Positions 1-64,000 of a DNA stretch of 64,000 nt are shown piece after piece (position 1 is the stretch's first letter; every line of letters begins with the position of its first letter). Under the pieces are notes generated by a model that ran no database searches, was not told the origin of the DNA, and was given only the letters and a program-made list of their open reading frames with translations. Position numbers and translations under genes: made by a program. Source of the DNA: Pyxicephalus adspersus. Taxonomy: Eukaryota; Chordata; Amphibia; Anura; Pyxicephalidae. The stretch spans positions 118,229,555 through 118,293,554 of the forward strand of contig NC_092861.1 of the NCBI RefSeq assembly GCF_032062135.1, in the 5' to 3' direction.

Positions 1-60746
<60,746 letters not shown>

Positions 60747-60797
60747 TTTATGAACTGTAAATTTCAGAGCTCCAGATATTTTTGTCATTGTCATTTG

Positions 60798-60803
60798 AAT
60801 AAA
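60798..60803 (+). terminator. FH: FH poly(A) signal AATAAA
   Basis: The canonical hexamer lies 52 bp after the FH stop codon, with GT-rich sequence (AGTTTGTTTAAAAGTGTT) just after it. This predicts a very short 3' UTR; other signals further on cannot be excluded. Confidence 0.75.
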
Positions 60804-62407
60804 AGTTTGTTTAAAAGTGTTCCATCAAATTAAATGGTGTCAAAGAGGTGTCTTAAATCTAAACCACTAGAACACTATAAACACTAGGATTTACATCTAC
60901 TACTTATAAAAACTGGCATTGCAGCTTTGTAGCATGGTGATTGACCCCTTGTGATGTTATTCACCCATCTCTGAATGCTTAGTCTATTTTGGTGCACACA
61001 CACAACTCAGTACTGTTCACGTTGGCTAGTGAGACTTGTGGGGATTCAGCTATTAATCTTTAAAAAATACTATTTCATATACAAAGGATTAGTAGGAATC
61101 CATGTATATCGTTGTAAAAGTGGGAACTTTTATTCAAGAGCAGGATCAGTCCATCAACAAGGCGAGTATCCTTAAACAACCCCATATATTTTAAGCAACA
61201 AATCCCCAGGGAAAGAATGGCTATGGTACATATAACTTTTGATCTGGGTGACTTCATTCTTTGGAAAAAGCAAACAGCCTAAAGCATGTGTGTAGCCTAA
61301 AGCATTACTGTAGGTAACCCTTAATAAAAAGTAATAAGTAATTGTTGAATTCACAAAAAGTCTGGGTACAGCTTGTTTTACTTGTTAGCTTTTGACAAGT
61401 GGCCAGTGGGTGACTGTGCTGGATCCAGTTTGGGCAAATTTGCACTGCACAGGAACCTTTGATAGCAGTGGCACCTTCTCCGGCAAGACACAAGCCTTTA
61501 TGGGTTCAGGATAATATGATATGGTACCCAGGCAACATTTTTCAAGAGAAGTCACCCTTTTTAAAGCATATGTAACTAAAGAAGCATTAGGAGCGGCACA
61601 TTTTACTAGTAAAGCATATACTTGACCACACCACTTTCATTACTTTTGTAAGTATTTATAGCAAGGTAACCATTTGGTGAGAGTATTGCTTAGCACATAT
61701 TGAGGTTTAGTGCATCCACTTGGCCTTGCTAATTGCGCTGTACTTCTAGGCTTCTGTGACCAGCCACTTGGGAACTTCGAAGGATTCCACATATAGGAAC
61801 TAATAAAACTGCTTGGTATATACATCGCACTTTTTGTATTGGTGTATAGTAATGTTATGGGCATTAAAGGCTTGCACATACAGTATATAAGCAGGTATTT
61901 TAACCACTCTACTTCAATTCACCTATCCAGGTCCACTTGACAGTCCTTGGTATTAGGCATCTTCTCATGTTTTATTAGTGCCCTATTCAACGCTCTCCCC
62001 CAAGAACTCTGTAATATACCCTGTAAGTCCACATGTGTGGGATCGTGTAACCTTCTCACCCTGGGCCTTTGTCACAGAACTTCAGCTTGTATAAGAACAG
62101 TGAATAGCAGGTTTCTTTTAAACTTCACTTCAAAAAATAAAAATTATTCACACACTTACATATGAATATGTGCCTGTCAGGTGTGTACATGTAAAAAAAC
62201 ACATAGGTATCACCATGCACACCAGAGTAATAAAAAGAATTCTGGAGTTTGTATGTTCCCATCGTGTTAGTGTAGGGTTGCTCAAAAGCATGTAATTAGA
62301 TAAATAAATCAAATGCTTCTAAAAAATTGCCCTCAGACTATGTTAATTACTATGGTAAGGACAAGTGAGCCACTCTGAGATAATGGACTTTGAGAAGCAT
62401 AATATTA
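60804..62407. other. FH 3' flank, no gene recognised
   Basis: AT-rich sequence with only short open stretches in all frames and no similarity I recognise. KMO, which follows FH in mammals, is not visible here. Confidence 0.55.
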
Positions 62408-62525
62408 AACAGGATTTATTTAGCGCCAATATATTATGGAACACTGTACATTAAATAGGGGTTGCAAATGACAGACAGGAGGAGGACATGACCGTACTCA
62501 GCGCTTACAATCATTGTCAGTGTTA
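62408..62525 (+). repeat. L2-like 3' tail
   Basis: TTTAGCGCCAATATATTATG and GTACATTAAATAGGGGTTGC match the copy at 51356. FH 3' flank. Confidence 0.7.
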
Positions 62526-63387
62526 AATAAATACAAAATAATAATAATAGGACCATGAGTTATGGTTAGTTCTAAGTTGATGACCTGTAAAGGTTGTTAA
62601 AGCATTGCCTATGGACAGTTTAGGGTTCTGACGTGTCATGCCTTTCATTGGCATATGTAGTATTGAGACTTATATATAGTGTTTTGAGGTTTTCTGTGTG
62701 TGTATAAAAGAGAGAGAGAGTGTGTGCAAGCGAGCGTACATTTTATCATGTGCAAAAAAAAAAAAAGGTCATGCAGCTCATTTGGTAAACACAGATCAGA
62801 ATTTCTGCTGTTATACTGTAAAGCAGAGGCAGTTTATTTAAGGACAAGATCCATCAAGCGTGGAGAGCAGCCAGAGAATTCCATGTCTCCTATGGTCAAA
62901 ACTATAACTGTACCAAGCTTCAGGAGGTTCAAAGTTAAATCCATGTCATGTATACTAAAAAAAAAAGAAAACCTGCAAATGAAAAATCGCAAATGTTCGT
63001 TAAATGTATTAGAAAATCTCTCTTTAGGCAGCAATTTATGCTTGCAAGTCCTTGTGGTTGCTACCAATTTATAGCACATCTAACAGAAATTAAGATATTG
63101 CAGCTTCTTAGTCTTTTGATCTAGTGACTGCATTAGTTTTTGTTTTCAGTAACTTTTTTTTGATTGTTCATTCTGTACTATGTCTGTAAGGTAGTGGCAT
63201 TGCCACCTCGGGTTTCAGTCTCTCCTTCATATATACACGGGAGTAGTTCTGAGGCACTATTCCTGATGAGCCACAAGCACAGAAAGTTGTTGGCTGACAA
63301 GATTAATTATTTAAATATCCTTTAAATGGCAGTGTCAGTGTCTTTTATTCACATGAAAAAAGTCATGTTAGCCACTTCACATTTGTT
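62526..63387. other. FH 3' flank, no gene recognised
   Basis: Contains a short GA run (62709-62720), a poly-A run near 62755 and nothing I can name. Confidence 0.5.
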
Positions 63388-64000
63388 TATTAAAGTGGAA
63401 CTAAACCTTGCAGGGCGCTGCTATCTTTCTTGGTATGTTCAGCAATAATCTTCAGCCACCTTGATTGACCATATCCATGATGTGATCAGGCAGGTAAGAT
63501 GTGTTACTGCAGAAGGGACATCTCTTGTCTACAATACCCAACTGCCTGAATCAGTAAAGTTCAAAGTGGGACTTGAGGTAGGCAAAAAATGCACCCACAG
63601 CTTTCCCGTCATTCAGCACATCTCTACATACAGGGAAACTGAAAGGCAAATTTACTTTGCCATTGTACAGCCAAACTGACTTCACTTCATGAAGATCACC
63701 TTCTGTCTACTAGAGAGCTTCAATGAGCAGAGGGCTGACCCTATTAGTGTGCTGCTACACCTCCATACTCCAATCATATGACTGCAGTTGTATTGTAATC
63801 CAGAGCTCTTAACCAAACTGTTGAGGACCTGTTTTTTTCAGGCACGGAGCCTGGATCACAAAAAGAGAGCTTAAATCTCCCCAAATAGACAGAAATGAAA
63901 ACAAAATCTTTTCCACCCATACCTAAGAAAAGATGTTTTTCCTTAAGATATATTTTGACTACACTACTTTAAAGCCAAGCTATGGTGGGCAGCATGGTGG
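63388..64000. repeat. Possible family B start at right edge
   Basis: TTAAAGTGGAACTAAACC resembles the family B terminus; what follows to the window end is not clearly the same family. Confidence 0.3.

Noticed and set aside
62700..63074. 124-codon plus-strand stretch downstream of FH
   Set aside because: Begins in a GA repeat, has a poly-lysine run from poly-A, and no similarity or splice support.
60747..64000. KMO or another gene downstream of FH
   Set aside because: No exon with recognisable KMO sequence or splice structure was found.

Overview
This is vertebrate nuclear DNA, most probably from a frog. The genes are broken into short exons with large AT-rich introns. Intergenic and intronic DNA is full of short palindromic DNA transposons, a Tc1-type element, Tx1/L1-type LINE remnants and L2-like tails. 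Several repeat families look like ones I associate with ranoid frogs; that placement is inference. There are two assembly gaps (8609-8659 and 27828-27837) and no bacterial-type features.

Two genes account for almost all coding sequence, and they stand head to head. On the minus strand, 44604 down to 1271, is a pecanex-family gene, best match PCNX2. I assembled 25 exons from splice sites, unbroken reading phase and family similarity. They sum to 3,201 nt (1,067 codons) with no stop. The C-terminal part lies beyond the left edge. On the plus strand, 45187-60746, is the complete fumarate hydratase gene FH: ten exons, 1,509 nt, 502 residues, with mitochondrial presequence, all fumarase signature motifs and a poly(A) signal. 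The two start codons are 582 bp apart across a GC-rich segment with a GC box and no evident TATA box, so a shared bidirectional promoter is likely.

Layout: 1-1270 is PCNX2 intron or flank with nothing recognised; 1271-44604 is PCNX2; 44605-45186 is the common promoter; 45187-60746 is FH; 60747-64000 is FH 3' flank with two repeats. The PCNX2 introns hold a pyrimidine tract (7890-8700), a LINE 3' fragment (13887-15075), TTAA-flanked elements, eight copies or fragments of one foldback MITE, a Tigger-like element and a Tc1 element. FH introns hold nested repeats and a striking 80-bp-arm foldback in intron 2.

The two genes do not share a pathway. FH works in the tricarboxylic acid cycle and, from its cytosolic form, in the DNA damage response. 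Pecanex proteins are multi-pass membrane proteins whose fly founder acts in Notch signalling. Their pairing seems positional. I found no undescribed genetic system. The points most worth checking are the head-to-head arrangement, the apparently shortened N-terminal linker of PCNX2, the FH intron 2 foldback and the nested transposon families.
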